Shown piece by piece: positions 17,282-26,749 of a DNA stretch of 64,000 bases (position 1 is its first letter; each line of letters begins with the position of its first letter). The position numbers and the translations under genes are program-made. The stretch is from Lachnotalea sp. AF33-28 (GTDB lineage: Bacteria; Bacillota; Clostridia; Lachnospirales; Lachnospiraceae): NCBI RefSeq assembly GCF_003477885.1, contig NZ_QUEE01000006.1, positions 217,217-281,216 of the forward strand, given 5' to 3'. Below the pieces are notes generated by a model. It was given only the letters and a program-made list of their open reading frames with translations, was not told the origin of the DNA and did no database searches.

Positions 17282-17343
17282 TTGACAGTTCCGGCATTCT
17301 ATGTTATCATCCTTATTAGTTAGTTACTTGAGTAACTAACTAA
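17282..17343 (+). promoter_or_regulatory. Promoter and palindromic operator of the GntR-ABC operon
   Basis: TTGACA (17282-17287) and TATCAT (17305-17310) with 17-base spacing. Directly downstream is a perfect palindrome, TTAGTTAGTTAC (17316-17327) and GTAACTAACTAA (17332-17343) with a 4-base centre. It covers the expected transcription start, so it is the likely autoregulatory site of the YtrA-type repressor that follows. Confidence 0.75.
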
Positions 17344-17362
17344 AAGACAAGGAGGGTGTTAA

Positions 17363-17737
17363 GTGCAGATAAAGTTTGAGGATGATCGTCCGATCTTCAT
17401 ACAGATTGCGGAAGGCATAGAGGACTCGATCCTGTCAGGAGCCTTCCCGGAGGAGAGCCAGATCCCTTCCATTACAGAGTTTTCCGTAAACTACAAGATA
17501 AATCCCGCCACCGCGTTAAAGGGAATCAACCTGCTGGTGGATCAGGAGATTGTGTATAAGAAAAGGGGTGTTGGCATGTTTGTAGCGGAGGGAGCCGTCA
17601 GGAAGCTGCGGCAGAAGAGAAAGGATACTTTTTATCAGGATTACATTGAAGCGATGATCGCAGAGGCCAGAAGGCTGGAGCTGTCTGCAGCAGAGATTAA
17701 GGAAATGATAGAGAAAGGGTTTGAGGACATAGTATGA
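17363..17737 (+). CDS. GntR-family regulator, YtrA subfamily
   Basis: A 124-residue repressor with a winged helix at about 10-75 (PIFIQIAEGIEDSILSGAF, then SITEFSVNYKINPATALKGI) and a short C-terminal helical tail instead of a large effector domain, the mark of the YtrA subfamily. These usually control the ABC transporter encoded next to them. The start is GTG at 17363 with AAGGAGGG upstream. It overlaps the ATPase gene by 4 bases. The palindrome at 17316-17343 is its likely target. Confidence 0.88.
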   Translation: MQIKFEDDRPIFIQIAEGIEDSILSGAFPEESQIPSITEFSVNYKINPATALKGINLLVDQEIVYKKRGVGMFVAEGAVRKLRQKRKDTFYQDYIEAMIAEARRLELSAAEIKEMIEKGFEDIV

Positions 17738-18585
17738 GCGGAATTGTAGTAAATAACGTGACAAAGAATTTTGGTGATACATGCGCGCTGGACGGGGTGA
17801 GCCTGACATTTGAACCGGAACGGATTTACGGACTGCTGGGCAGGAACGGCGCCGGAAAGAGCACGCTGCTTAACATCATTACCAATCGAATCTTCGCGGA
17901 CAGCGGCCAGGTTACCATAGACGGTATGCCCGCCAGGGAAAATGATGAAGCCCTAAGGAAAGTCTATCTGATGAGCGAGAAAAATTATTATCCGGAGAGT
18001 ATGCGCATCCGGGAGGTGTTTCAGTGGACTGGCGAGTTTTATCCAGAGTTTGATATGGAATATGCGCTGCTTTTGGCGGAAAAGTTTGGGCTGAATGTAA
18101 AGAAAAAGGCGCGGGAGCTTTCGACCGGATACGCCTCAATATTTAAAGTGATTGTGGCGCTCTCGGTGAACACGCCCTATGTGCTGTTAGATGAGCCGGT
18201 GCTCGGGCTGGATGCCAATCACAGGGATCTGTTTTACCGGGTGCTCATTGAGAAATATTCGGAGCATCCGTCTACGATTGTGATCTCCACCCATCTGATT
18301 GAAGAGGTATCCGCCGTAATTGACGGCATTATCATCATTAAAAACGGCAGGATTTTAAAAGACCAGTCCAGAGAGGAGCTCCTTTCCCAGGGATATACCG
18401 TAAGCGGCAGCACAGCGGCTGTGGACCGCTATATACAGGGCAGAAATGTATTGGGCAGCAGCGTGTTAGGCGGGCTTAAATCAGTCTATATTATGGAGCG
18501 CTGTGACAGAACGTCGGTACCGGATGGACTGGAAATCTCACCGCTGGATCTGCAGAGCCTGTTCATTCAGCTGACGAATTCCTGA
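17734..18585 (+). CDS. ABC transporter ATP-binding protein (YtrB-like)
   Basis: A 283-residue ATPase with Walker A GRNGAGKST near residues 35-43, a degenerate signature (LSTGYASIFK in place of LSGGQ) and Walker B YVLLDEPVLGLD. The C-terminal 60 residues are a variable domain. The degenerate signature is common in YtrB/BcrA-like exporters with non-canonical permeases. It is co-translated with the GntR gene before it. Substrate unknown; related operons answer cell-wall antibiotic stress. Confidence 0.87.
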   Translation: MSGIVVNNVTKNFGDTCALDGVSLTFEPERIYGLLGRNGAGKSTLLNIITNRIFADSGQVTIDGMPARENDEALRKVYLMSEKNYYPESMRIREVFQWTGEFYPEFDMEYALLLAEKFGLNVKKKARELSTGYASIFKVIVALSVNTPYVLLDEPVLGLDANHRDLFYRVLIEKYSEHPSTIVISTHLIEEVSAVIDGIIIIKNGRILKDQSREELLSQGYTVSGSTAAVDRYIQGRNVLGSSVLGGLKSVYIMERCDRTSVPDGLEISPLDLQSLFIQLTNS

Positions 18586-18620
18586 TAACGCTTGAAATTT
18601 CTATTATGATGGAGGAACTC

Positions 18621-19370
18621 ATGAATAAAGCAATCAAGTATCAATGGAGTGATGTGAAAAGGACACTCTGTATCTATTACAGCGTAATTATACTGGTCGT
18701 TGCCTTCTTTTTTATAGTGGGCATGCTGACGAAAAACGACGGCGAAACCTATTCAAGCTTTAACGGGCTGGAGATGTGTACGGGTATCTTCCTGTTTGTT
18801 GTGGGGTTAAACAGCTTCAAAGAACAGTTTTTTATGTTTCTGCAGAACGGTATTTCCAGGAAAAGCATCTGGAAGAGCAGGGTGGTATATTCTCTTTCTC
18901 TCTGTGCGTTTATGGCGGTGGCTGACATGATTCTGATGGCAATCGGAGGGTTGTTTCACAGAATTCAGCCGAATCTGTATTTCACCAGCGTCCTGGCGGG
19001 CCTGTATCAGGACTGGTTTTTACAGAATAATGCGGTGCTGGTGCTGCTGGTGAAATTCCTGATGTTTTTTGCCGTATACCTGGCAGCCTTTTGTGCAGGA
19101 TATTTCATCACCATGCTGTATTACCGCATTGGGCGCAGGGGTAAGATTGCCCTGTCCATCGGATTGTGGGGTGTCCCGTTCGTAGGATTTCCGCTGGTGG
19201 ACGATCTGCTGCTGAATAACCGTGCCAGCCGTTTTCTGCTGGAGCAGATGTTTCGGCTGCTGGGGTTTAATGTGGGGAATCCGGTTCCGGCTATTATAAC
19301 ATTTCTTGCTGTCTCGATCATACTGTATGGGCTGTGGTATCTGCTGGGGCGCAGAGCCGTGGTGAAGTAA
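18621..19370 (+). CDS. ABC-2-like membrane subunit (hypothetical)
   Basis: A 249-residue membrane protein with about six hydrophobic segments (for example ILVVAFFFIVGML, MCTGIFLFVVGLN, FLMFFAVYLAAFCAGYFI and the C-terminal IITFLAVSIILYGLWYLLG). The start at 18621 is used because GGAGGA (18611-18616) precedes it; an ATG at 18606 overlaps that ribosome site. Position after a GntR/ATPase pair makes it the permease of this transporter. Confidence 0.75.
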   Translation: MNKAIKYQWSDVKRTLCIYYSVIILVVAFFFIVGMLTKNDGETYSSFNGLEMCTGIFLFVVGLNSFKEQFFMFLQNGISRKSIWKSRVVYSLSLCAFMAVADMILMAIGGLFHRIQPNLYFTSVLAGLYQDWFLQNNAVLVLLVKFLMFFAVYLAAFCAGYFITMLYYRIGRRGKIALSIGLWGVPFVGFPLVDDLLLNNRASRFLLEQMFRLLGFNVGNPVPAIITFLAVSIILYGLWYLLGRRAVVK

Positions 19371-19402
19371 CTGCTATGATTCACAGCTGCCGATAAAGCA
19401 GG

Positions 19403-19431
19403 TTGACAAAAAAGGCGGCGGAACGTATACT
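19403..19431 (+). promoter_or_regulatory. Promoter of the glycine cleavage operon
   Basis: TTGACA (19403-19408) and TATACT (19426-19431) with 17-base spacing, about 45 bases before the riboswitch. Confidence 0.75.
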
Positions 19432-19474
19432 GAATTTGGGCAGTATGTGAACTGAATTGAATATTCGGATGAAG

Positions 19475-19611
19475 AATCTGAAAGAGACTGCAGCAAGTGC
19501 AGCGCCGAAGGGGAAGCCGCGACAAACTCTCAGGCAAAAGGATCAGATTTGGACGAAACTCTGGAAAACGGCAACGTACCGACGAAGTGAATCTTTCAGG
19601 TAAACAGACAG
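19475..19611 (+). ncRNA. Tandem glycine riboswitch
   Basis: Two aptamers in series. The first is closed by AATCTG (19475-19480) and CAGATT (19544-19549) and has the conserved GCGCCGAAGGGG and AACTCTCAGGCAAAAGGA blocks. The second (about 19551-19611) has GTACCGACGAAGT and AATCTTTCAGGTAAACAGACAG. Both match the known gcvT-type glycine aptamer. Glycine binding should control read-through of the terminator that follows and so switch on glycine breakdown. Confidence 0.92.
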
Positions 19612-19657
19612 GGGCAAAGAGATCATATAAAATGATCTTTTTTGCCCCTGTTTTTTT
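19611..19657 (+). terminator. Riboswitch-controlled terminator
   Basis: GGGGCAAA and GATCAT (19611-19626) pair with ATGATC and TTTGCCCC (19632-19648), followed by a T-rich run to 19657. It directly abuts the second aptamer, whose last bases overlap the stem, as expected for an expression platform. Confidence 0.88.
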
Positions 19658-19696
19658 GCGGTAGGGTGTTTGCGCCGCCAAAGCGAAGCACACGGA

Positions 19697-19740
19697 AAGT
19701 GTGCGCGGGTCATCATCTTTCAGTTGGTGACAGTGAAAGG
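19697..19740 (+). repeat. Ribosome-site-proximal hairpin, family D (copy 1)
   Basis: The segment AAGTGTGCGCGGGTC leads into a hairpin GTCATCA/TGGTGAC (19709-19715 with 19725-19731), followed directly by AGTGAAAGGAGG, the ribosome site of gcvT. The same arrangement appears before the genes at 32530 and 56123. Confidence 0.55.
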
Positions 19741-19748
19741 AGGATATA

Positions 19749-20837
19749 ATGGAAAAGAAAACCCCGCTGTATGACTGTCATGTTGCAGCACATGGCAAGA
19801 TCGTACCCTTTGCAGGCTACCTGCTGCCGGTTCAGTATGAGACCGGTGTGATCGCCGAACACATGGCGGTGCGGCAGAAAGCAGGCCTGTTTGATGTCTC
19901 CCATATGGGAGAACTGATCATTTGCGGCAGGGATGCTTTGAAGAATCTGCAAATGCTTTTGACCAATGATTTTAAAGGAATGGCGGACGGTCAGGCACGC
20001 TACAGTCCCATGTGCTGTGAAAACGGCGGGATTGTGGACGATTTGATCGTCTACAGGATAGAGGAAGAGGCATATCTGATTGTGGTCAATGCATCTAATA
20101 AGGATAAGGATTATGACTGGATGAAGGAACATATGGGCGGTGAGGCCAAGATTCTGGATATATCGGAACGCGTGGCGCAGATCGCTCTTCAGGGGCCGCG
20201 CTCCCATGACATTTTATGCAGAATAGCCGGTAAAGAGGATATACCGGAAAAGTATTACTACGGAAAGTTCCATGCGGATATTCAGGGAACGGACTGCCTG
20301 ATCTCCAGGACCGGATATACGGGGGAAGACGGTTATGAAATTTATCTGGGGGCAGACCGGGCTGAGGAAATGTGGAATCTGCTGCTTGAAAGCGGACGGG
20401 AAGAGGGCCTGATCCCCTGCGGGCTGGGCTGCCGGGATACGCTTCGTCTGGAAGCGGCGATGCCGCTGTACGGACATGAGATGGATGAGAATATCACGCC
20501 GCTTGAGGCGGGTTTACCCTTTGCGGTGAAGATGAAAAAGGATGATTTTATCGGTAAAAATGCGATTCTGGAAAAAGGGGAGCCTTCCAGAAAACGCGTG
20601 GGCCTTAAGGTGACGGGCAGAGGTATTATCCGGGAACAGGCAGAAATCTTTGCAGGGGACCGCAGCATCGGGTTCTCCACATCCGGAACCCATTGCCCGT
20701 ATCTGGGATATCCGGCGGCTATGGCCATGCTGGAAATGCCGTATACGCAGCCCGGCACGGCTGTGAAAGCCCTGGTGCGGGGCAGGATGATTGATGCCGA
20801 GGTGGTGGCGTTGCCGTTTTATAAGAGGGCGAAATAA
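19749..20837 (+). CDS. gcvT: Glycine cleavage T protein (aminomethyltransferase)
   Basis: Transfers the aminomethyl carbon from lipoyl-GcvH to tetrahydrofolate, releasing ammonia. At 362 residues it is the usual length. Visible family features: N-terminal LYDCHVAAHGKIVPFAGYLLP, the folate-site region FDVSHMGE, SRTGYTGEDGYEI with the catalytic-site Asp, and the C-terminal barrel. It is the first gene behind the glycine riboswitch; GGAGG lies 7 bases before the start. Confidence 0.95.
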   Translation: MEKKTPLYDCHVAAHGKIVPFAGYLLPVQYETGVIAEHMAVRQKAGLFDVSHMGELIICGRDALKNLQMLLTNDFKGMADGQARYSPMCCENGGIVDDLIVYRIEEEAYLIVVNASNKDKDYDWMKEHMGGEAKILDISERVAQIALQGPRSHDILCRIAGKEDIPEKYYYGKFHADIQGTDCLISRTGYTGEDGYEIYLGADRAEEMWNLLLESGREEGLIPCGLGCRDTLRLEAAMPLYGHEMDENITPLEAGLPFAVKMKKDDFIGKNAILEKGEPSRKRVGLKVTGRGIIREQAEIFAGDRSIGFSTSGTHCPYLGYPAAMAMLEMPYTQPGTAVKALVRGRMIDAEVVALPFYKRAK

Positions 20838-20873
20838 GCCTGATCTAATACTACATATATGGAGGGAAAGCAA

Positions 20874-21251
20874 ATGGACTTAAAGGAACTGAAGTACACA
20901 AAATCCCATGAATGGGTGAAGGAGACGGATGACGGATGTCTGGAGATCGGGCTGACCGATTACGCCCAGAAGCAGCTGGGAGATCTCGTATTTGTGAATC
21001 TGCCGATGGAAGGCGACGAAGTGGCGGCCGGGGAACCGTTCGCGGATGTGGAGTCCGTCAAGGCTGTATCCGATGTGTACAGCCCGGTGACCGGCGTGGT
21101 GGATGCGGTGAATGAGGAGCTTTTGGATGCTCCGGAGCTGATCAATGAATCCCCCTATGAGGCCTGGCTGATCCGCGTAAAAGACGCCGGAGAGCGCGAG
21201 GAGCTGATGACAGCAAAGGAATATGAGGATTTTGTGGAGAATGAAGGCTGA
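20874..21251 (+). CDS. gcvH: Glycine cleavage H protein (lipoyl carrier)
   Basis: Carries the aminomethyl intermediate between the P, T and L proteins on a lipoyl arm. The 125-residue protein has KYTKSHEW near the N-terminus and the lipoylation site [12 protein letters not shown] with Lys63. The start at 20874 is chosen because GGAGGG (20861-20866) is well placed for it; an ATG at 20859 overlaps that ribosome site. Confidence 0.96.
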   Translation: MDLKELKYTKSHEWVKETDDGCLEIGLTDYAQKQLGDLVFVNLPMEGDEVAAGEPFADVESVKAVSDVYSPVTGVVDAVNEELLDAPELINESPYEAWLIRVKDAGEREELMTAKEYEDFVENEG

Positions 21252-21312
21252 ATAGGGTTCAGCGGATGAAAGTGTGCGCGGATCAAAGAACCGGGCAGAA
21301 ATGAGGTATGAT

Positions 21313-22647
21313 ATGGGAAGCTATATAGCCACATCCGTCCAGGAGAGAGAGGAAATGCTGGCGTCGGTGGGAGTGGGCAGCCTGGATGAGCTGTTTGCGG
21401 ATATCCCGTCCGAGGTGAGAAAAAAGGGGAAATGGGACCTGCCGCCTGGACGCAGCGAGATGGAGGTTCTCGCATATATGGAACGCCTGGCGTCACAAAA
21501 TCAGGTTTTCCGGTCCGTATTCCGAGGAGCAGGAGCGTATGATCACTACATACCGCAGATCGTAAAGAGTGTGGTGTCAAAAGAGGAGTTTCTGACCACA
21601 TATACGCCGTATCAGGCGGAAGTAAGCCAGGGCGTACTCCAGTCCATATTTGAATATCAGACAATGATCTGCAGGCTGACAGGTATGGATGCGTCCAACG
21701 CATCCGTGTACGACGGCGCAAGCGCTGCTGCGGAAGCAGCCGCCATGTGCAGGGACAGGAAGAGAAATCAGGTGCTGGTATCCGCTACGGCCCATCCGGA
21801 TACGATCCGCACAATCCGCACCTACTGCTTTGGAAACGGGATGGAATTTCTGCTGGTACCTGAAAAGGATGGGATGACGGATATAGAATTTGCTGCCGCC
21901 TACAGCAATGCGCAGACCGCATGCCTTTATGTGCAGCAGCCCAACTATTACGGGCTCATAGAGGATGCCGGTACGCTGGGAGCAGCGGTACATCAGGCCG
22001 GCGGCAAATATATCATGGGAATCAACCCCATCGCGGCGGCCATACTGAAAACACCGCGGGAATGCGGCGCAGATATTGCGGTGGGCGACGGCCAGCCTCT
22101 GGGAATGCCTTTGGGTTATGGAGGCCCTTATCTGGGATTTATGGCCTGCACGGCGGATCTGACCAGAAAGCTGCCCGGCAGAATCGCGGGCGAAACGGTG
22201 GATGCAAAAGGCAGGAGAGGCTACGTGCTGACCCTGCAGGCCAGAGAACAGCATATCCGCAGGGAAAAGGCGTCCAGCAATATCTGCTCCAACCAGGCGC
22301 TCTGCGCGATGACCATGGCGGTGTATATGGCGGCTATGGGAGCGGAGGGGATGGCGCAGGCAGCGTCTCTGTGCGCGTCAAAGGCCGCCTATCTAAGAAA
22401 TGGGCTGAAGGAAGCCGGGTTCCTTCCTGTGTACGGGTCACGCCCTTTCTTCCATGAGTTTGTCACAACATCGCCCATCCCGGCAGGAGAGGTGGAGAAA
22501 CAGCTTGAAAAGGTCGGCATCCTTGGCGGTCTGCCGCTTGCAGAGGACCGGATTCTCTGGTGCTGTACGGAAAAGAACAGCAGGGAGGACATGGATGAGC
22601 TGACCGGACTGCTGAAGAAGATGACAGAAAGAGGAGGCGGATTATGA
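21313..22647 (+). CDS. gcvPA: Glycine dehydrogenase (decarboxylating), subunit 1 (GcvPA)
   Basis: N-terminal half of the two-subunit P protein, which decarboxylates glycine with pyridoxal phosphate. The protein has YIATSVQEREEMLA, then FRGAGAYDHYIP and YTPYQAEVSQG, all typical. At 21313 an ATG has GAGGT upstream and yields 444 residues, close to the family norm. In-frame alternatives upstream (ATG 21301, GTG 21274) have weaker sites. It overlaps gcvPB by 4 bases. Confidence 0.93.
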   Translation: MGSYIATSVQEREEMLASVGVGSLDELFADIPSEVRKKGKWDLPPGRSEMEVLAYMERLASQNQVFRSVFRGAGAYDHYIPQIVKSVVSKEEFLTTYTPYQAEVSQGVLQSIFEYQTMICRLTGMDASNASVYDGASAAAEAAAMCRDRKRNQVLVSATAHPDTIRTIRTYCFGNGMEFLLVPEKDGMTDIEFAAAYSNAQTACLYVQQPNYYGLIEDAGTLGAAVHQAGGKYIMGINPIAAAILKTPRECGADIAVGDGQPLGMPLGYGGPYLGFMACTADLTRKLPGRIAGETVDAKGRRGYVLTLQAREQHIRREKASSNICSNQALCAMTMAVYMAAMGAEGMAQAASLCASKAAYLRNGLKEAGFLPVYGSRPFFHEFVTTSPIPAGEVEKQLEKVGILGGLPLAEDRILWCCTEKNSREDMDELTGLLKKMTERGGGL

Positions 22648-24080
22648 AACTGATATTTGAAAAGAGCTGCGGCGGACACCGCCTGGATCTGCTCCCTCCC
22701 TGCGATGTGCCGGTAAAGAGCTATCCGGATGAATTGCTGCGAAAAAAGACGCTGCTTCTGCCTGAACTATCGGAAAATGAGATCAGCAGGCACTACACGA
22801 AGCTGGCTGGCAGAACCTTTGGCGTTAACGACGGCTGCTATCCTCTGGGCTCCTGCACGATGAAATACAACCCCAAGGTTAATGAAACGGCAGCCGCGCT
22901 GCCCGGATTTACGAAGATACATCCTCTCCAGCCGGAGAGCAGCGTTCAGGGATGCCTGCACGCGCTGAAGCTGGCGGAGACTCTGCTGTGTGAGATTACC
23001 GGGATGGACCGGATGACATTCCAGCCGGCGGCAGGCGCCCACGGCGAATTTACCGGTCTGCTGCTGATCAAGGCCTATCACGAACACAGGGGGGATTTTG
23101 GGCGCAGAAAGATCATTGTGCCGGATTCCGCCCACGGAACCAATCCGGCCAGCGCTTCTATGGCGGGATTTACCGTGGTGAGCATCCCGTCTGGGCCGGA
23201 CGGATGTGTGGATCTGACGGCTCTCAAAGAAGCAGTGGGAGAGGATACGGCAGGTCTGATGCTGACCAATCCCAATACGGTGGGTCTGTTTGACAAAAAT
23301 ATTTTGGAGATCACAAAGATCGTCCATGAGGCCGGAGGGCTGAATTATTACGACGGGGCCAACTTAAACGCTGTGGTTGGCATCGTGCGTCCCGGCGATA
23401 TGGGATTTGATGTGGTGCATTTAAATCTGCATAAAACCTTTTCCACCCCTCACGGCGGAGGAGGTCCGGGAAGCGGTCCGGTGGGCTGCAAGGCGCTTTT
23501 GGCTGAATTCCTGCCTGGTCCCACGGTGGAGGGAGACGGCCCCTACCGGCTGGAGACACCGGAGCATTCCATCGGAAAGGTGAAAGCCTTTTACGGCAAT
23601 TTCCTGGTTGTAATCCGGGCTCTTGCCTATATTCTGACCCTGGGCAGGGAAGGCATACCGGATGCGGCGAGATATGCGGTGCTGCATGCCAACTACATGA
23701 AAGCGGAGCTTTCACGCGACTATGACATGGCCTGTCCGGGCCTGTGCATGCATGAATTTGTCATGTGCCTGGAAGAACTGAAAAAACAGACCGGCGTTTC
23801 TGCCCTGGATATAGCCAAGGGGCTGCTGGATGACGGCATCCACCCGCCGACCATGTATTTCCCGCTGATCGTGCCGGAAGCTCTGATGGTGGAGCCCACG
23901 GAAACGGAGTCCAAAGAAACGATGGATGAGGTGATCCGGGTATTTCGGAAATTAAAGGAGAGAGCGGTCAGGGAACCGGAGGCAATGCATGAGCTTCCGC
24001 TGACTGCGGCTGTGCGCCGGCTGGATGAAGTCACGGCGGCCCGGCATCCGAAACTGAAATATGAGGCGGAAACAGAATGA
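22644..24080 (+). CDS. gcvPB: Glycine dehydrogenase (decarboxylating), subunit 2 (GcvPB)
   Basis: C-terminal, cofactor-carrying half of the P protein. The 478-residue protein has YPLGSCTMKYNPK, AHGEFTGLL, the PDSAHGTNPAS block and the pyridoxal phosphate Lys in VHLNLHKTFSTPHGGGGPG. It is co-translated with gcvPA and overlaps lplA by 4 bases. Splitting of P into two subunits is normal for Firmicutes. Confidence 0.95.
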   Translation: MKLIFEKSCGGHRLDLLPPCDVPVKSYPDELLRKKTLLLPELSENEISRHYTKLAGRTFGVNDGCYPLGSCTMKYNPKVNETAAALPGFTKIHPLQPESSVQGCLHALKLAETLLCEITGMDRMTFQPAAGAHGEFTGLLLIKAYHEHRGDFGRRKIIVPDSAHGTNPASASMAGFTVVSIPSGPDGCVDLTALKEAVGEDTAGLMLTNPNTVGLFDKNILEITKIVHEAGGLNYYDGANLNAVVGIVRPGDMGFDVVHLNLHKTFSTPHGGGGPGSGPVGCKALLAEFLPGPTVEGDGPYRLETPEHSIGKVKAFYGNFLVVIRALAYILTLGREGIPDAARYAVLHANYMKAELSRDYDMACPGLCMHEFVMCLEELKKQTGVSALDIAKGLLDDGIHPPTMYFPLIVPEALMVEPTETESKETMDEVIRVFRKLKERAVREPEAMHELPLTAAVRRLDEVTAARHPKLKYEAETE

Positions 24081-25093
24081 TCAGGCAGTTAAGCGTTGCG
24101 GATACCGTCTGCACCGATCCCTATGAGAACCTGGCCCGGGAGGAACATCTGCTGGAGCTTCTGGGACCGGAGGAAGTCATCCTGTATCTGTGGCAGAACC
24201 GCAGTACCGTGGTGATCGGGCGCAATCAGAATGCCTGGAAGGAATGCAGGGTGGAGAAGCTGATCGCAGACGGGGGGGTTCTGGCCAGGAGATCCTCCGG
24301 CGGCGGCGCGGTCTTCCATGATCTGGGAAATTTAAACTTCACTTTTTTAGCACGGGAGGATTATTACGATGTGGACCGGCAGCTGGAAGTGATACTGCGG
24401 GCGCTGTCAGCCTGTGGCATACCGGCGGAGAAAACAGGAAGGAATGATGTGACGGCAGAAGGGCGGAAGGTCTCCGGCAATGCATTTTACAGTGCGAAGG
24501 ACCGGAGTTACCACCATGGAACGCTGTTAGTGGATGTGGATATGGAGAGACTGTCCGCCTACCTGCAGGTTTCTGCGGATAAGCTTAAATCCAAAGGAGT
24601 CTCCTCGGTGAGTTCCAGGGTGGCCAATCTGTCGGCATACCGGCCGGATATGACGGCAGAGGACTGGAAAAGGATGCTTGTGGCAGCGTTTGAGGAGGTA
24701 TATGGCCTGCCGTCCGCGCGTTTTAGTGAAAGCCGGTTTGAGAAGGAACGGCTGGCCGGGCTGAAATGCCGATATGCATCCTGGGAATGGATTTATGGCA
24801 GAAAGATTCCTTTTACGCGGGTGTTCCAACGGCGTTTTCCCTGGGGGAACGCGGAGGTGCAGCTGATGGCGGAGGGGGGGAGGATAGCCGATGCCCTGTG
24901 CTATTCGGACGCCATGTATCCGGATCTGATGGAAGAGGCGGCGAAGATTTTAAAGGGCTGTGTATTTGACAGGAAGGAAATGGCGTCGAGGCTGGGATTG
25001 CTGACTGCCGGTTCTGCAGAGGAAGAAAGGATCAGAACAGACCTGCAGGAACTGATTCTTACGGACGGGGAGGAAGAAAATGGAGCATTATGA
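24077..25093 (+). CDS. lplA: Lipoate-protein ligase A
   Basis: Activates lipoate with ATP and attaches it to lipoyl domains, here most simply GcvH. The 338-residue protein has the LplA/BirA-fold motif RRSSGGGAVFHDLGNLNF near residues 74-91, the catalytic Lys region GRKVSGNAF and a C-terminal accessory domain (about 240-330). Its place inside the glycine cleavage operon fits salvage of external lipoate; no lipoate synthesis genes are in the window. Confidence 0.92.
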   Translation: MIRQLSVADTVCTDPYENLAREEHLLELLGPEEVILYLWQNRSTVVIGRNQNAWKECRVEKLIADGGVLARRSSGGGAVFHDLGNLNFTFLAREDYYDVDRQLEVILRALSACGIPAEKTGRNDVTAEGRKVSGNAFYSAKDRSYHHGTLLVDVDMERLSAYLQVSADKLKSKGVSSVSSRVANLSAYRPDMTAEDWKRMLVAAFEEVYGLPSARFSESRFEKERLAGLKCRYASWEWIYGRKIPFTRVFQRRFPWGNAEVQLMAEGGRIADALCYSDAMYPDLMEEAAKILKGCVFDRKEMASRLGLLTAGSAEEERIRTDLQELILTDGEEENGAL

Positions 25094-26495
25094 TTTATTT
25101 GTGATCGGCGCCGGACCGGGCGGATATGTGGCGGCGATCAGGGCGGCAAAACTGGGAATGAAGACAGCGGTGGCCGAGCGAGGGCAGGTGGGAGGGACTT
25201 GCCTGAACCGGGGATGCATTCCGACAAAAGTGCTCCTTCATGCCGCGCAGGTCTACCGGGATGTGAAGGAATGCGCCAGATTTGGAGTTACGGCAGCAGC
25301 TGTCGGCTATGACATGAAATCCGTTTATGAGTATAAAGAGGAAAGCGTGAAGCAGTTAAGGGAAGGCGTGCGCAGTCTGCTGGAACAAAACGGTGTGACG
25401 CTGTACCGCGGCAGCGCCTGCCTGCATAAAGACCGGAGGATCAGCATCGCCGGAGAGGAGGGAGAAACTGTCTGCTGCACAGCCTCGCATGTGCTCTTAG
25501 CTGCGGGCTCCGCTCCGGCAAAGATACGGATCCCGGGCGCCGGGCTGGCGGAGGTGGTAAGCAGCGACGATCTGCTGCGGGAGCCGCCGGAGGGGACGCG
25601 GCTGGTGATCATCGGAGGCGGTGTGATCGGTGTGGAATTTGCCACTGTATTTGCATCCTATGGATGGGAGATCTCCATTGTGGAAGCAGAAGCGCAGCTA
25701 TTGCCCGCCATGGACCGTGAAATTTCGCAGAACCTGAAGATGATTCTCAAAAAACGCGGCATCACCTCTTACACCGATAGCAGCGTGGAAGAAATCAGCA
25801 AGGATGAAGAAAGCGGAGAATGTATCTGCCGTCTGACCTCTAAGGGGAAGGCGTTGGATCTTTACGCGGACCGGGTGCTGATAGCGGTGGGCCGGAGCGC
25901 ATGTTTAACAGGCTTAACAGATGAAGATGTGGAGATCGCTGCGGACCGCGGCAGGATAGTGGTGGATGATCATTTTAAGACCAGCCTGGACGGCGTCTAT
26001 GCAATCGGCGATATGATTCCAGGTATGCAGCTGGCCCATCTGGCCAGCGCCCAGGGGATCGCCGCCGTGGAGGACATGTGCGGCGTACCGCGGTCTGTGG
26101 ATGTGAACCTGGTCCCCAGCTGCGTCTATACGGATCCCGAGATCGCCTGTGTGGGCCTTACCGAGGAGGAAGCAAAGAAATCAGGCAGAGAAGTAATGTG
26201 CGGAAAGTTTGTGATGTCCGCCAATGGAAAATCCCTGCTCACAAAGCAGGAACGCGGATTCATAAAACTGGTTTTTGAGAAGGATACGGAGATCCTGCTG
26301 GGAGCCCAGCTGATGTGCGCGCGCGCCACGGATATGATCGGAGAGCTGGCCCTGGCAATTGAAAACGGACTGGATTATGCGGCCCTGGTAAAGGTGATGC
26401 GGGCTCATCCCACATTTTATGAGGCCGTTACGGAAGCGGCAGAGAGCGCGAAGGGGGAAGCGATCCATATTGCGCCGCCAAGGAAGAGAAGATAA
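25080..26495 (+). CDS. lpdA: Dihydrolipoyl dehydrogenase (L protein)
   Basis: Reoxidises the dihydrolipoyl arm of GcvH and reduces NAD+. The 471-residue flavoprotein has FAD motif VIGAGPGGYVAAIRAA, active disulfide GGTCLNRGCIPTKVLL, NAD motif VIIGGGVIGVEF, second FAD motif VYAIGDMIPGMQLAH, and the catalytic His-Glu in the RAHPTFYEAVTEA region. It overlaps lplA by 14 bases and closes the operon before a strong terminator. Confidence 0.94.
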   Translation: MEHYDLFVIGAGPGGYVAAIRAAKLGMKTAVAERGQVGGTCLNRGCIPTKVLLHAAQVYRDVKECARFGVTAAAVGYDMKSVYEYKEESVKQLREGVRSLLEQNGVTLYRGSACLHKDRRISIAGEEGETVCCTASHVLLAAGSAPAKIRIPGAGLAEVVSSDDLLREPPEGTRLVIIGGGVIGVEFATVFASYGWEISIVEAEAQLLPAMDREISQNLKMILKKRGITSYTDSSVEEISKDEESGECICRLTSKGKALDLYADRVLIAVGRSACLTGLTDEDVEIAADRGRIVVDDHFKTSLDGVYAIGDMIPGMQLAHLASAQGIAAVEDMCGVPRSVDVNLVPSCVYTDPEIACVGLTEEEAKKSGREVMCGKFVMSANGKSLLTKQERGFIKLVFEKDTEILLGAQLMCARATDMIGELALAIENGLDYAALVKVMRAHPTFYEAVTEAAESAKGEAIHIAPPRKRR

Positions 26496-26518
26496 GGACA
26501 GTAACTCCTGAAAGACAC

Positions 26519-26556
26519 AAAATACCGGATGCTGTGTATCAGCATCCGGTATTTTT
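26519..26556 (+). terminator. Terminator of the glycine cleavage operon
   Basis: AAATACCGGATGCTG pairs perfectly with CAGCATCCGGTATTT around a TGTAT loop, followed by T residues; 24 bases after the lpdA stop. Confidence 0.9.
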
Positions 26557-26622
26557 CAAGTGCGTCCGTGCGGCGCCCTACGAGATCCTCTGATTATAGA
26601 ATAGCATATTGCGCTAAACTGT

Positions 26623-26692
26623 CAATATTTAATATTGCCTATTGACAAGAATGAAATAGAGATGTATTATCTAATTAATATCAAAACGATAT
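26623..26692 (+). promoter_or_regulatory. Promoter and palindromes before the SPFH gene
   Basis: TTGACA (26642-26647) and TATTAT (26665-26670) with 17-base spacing. A 15-bp palindrome, CAATATT-T-AATATTG (26623-26637), lies just upstream of the -35, and ATATC-AAAAC-GATAT (26678-26692) just after the start point. Either could be an operator; the downstream ribbon-helix-helix protein is a possible ligand (inference). Confidence 0.6.
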
Positions 26693-26749
26693 CATTTATA
26701 TAATAAAATGAAACCGGAAGAAGCCGGACAACTACAAGGAGGAACTTCT

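Noticed and set aside
17119..17319. 66-codon frame before the GntR gene
   Set aside because: It crosses a dispersed repeat and the GntR promoter, with no ribosome site.
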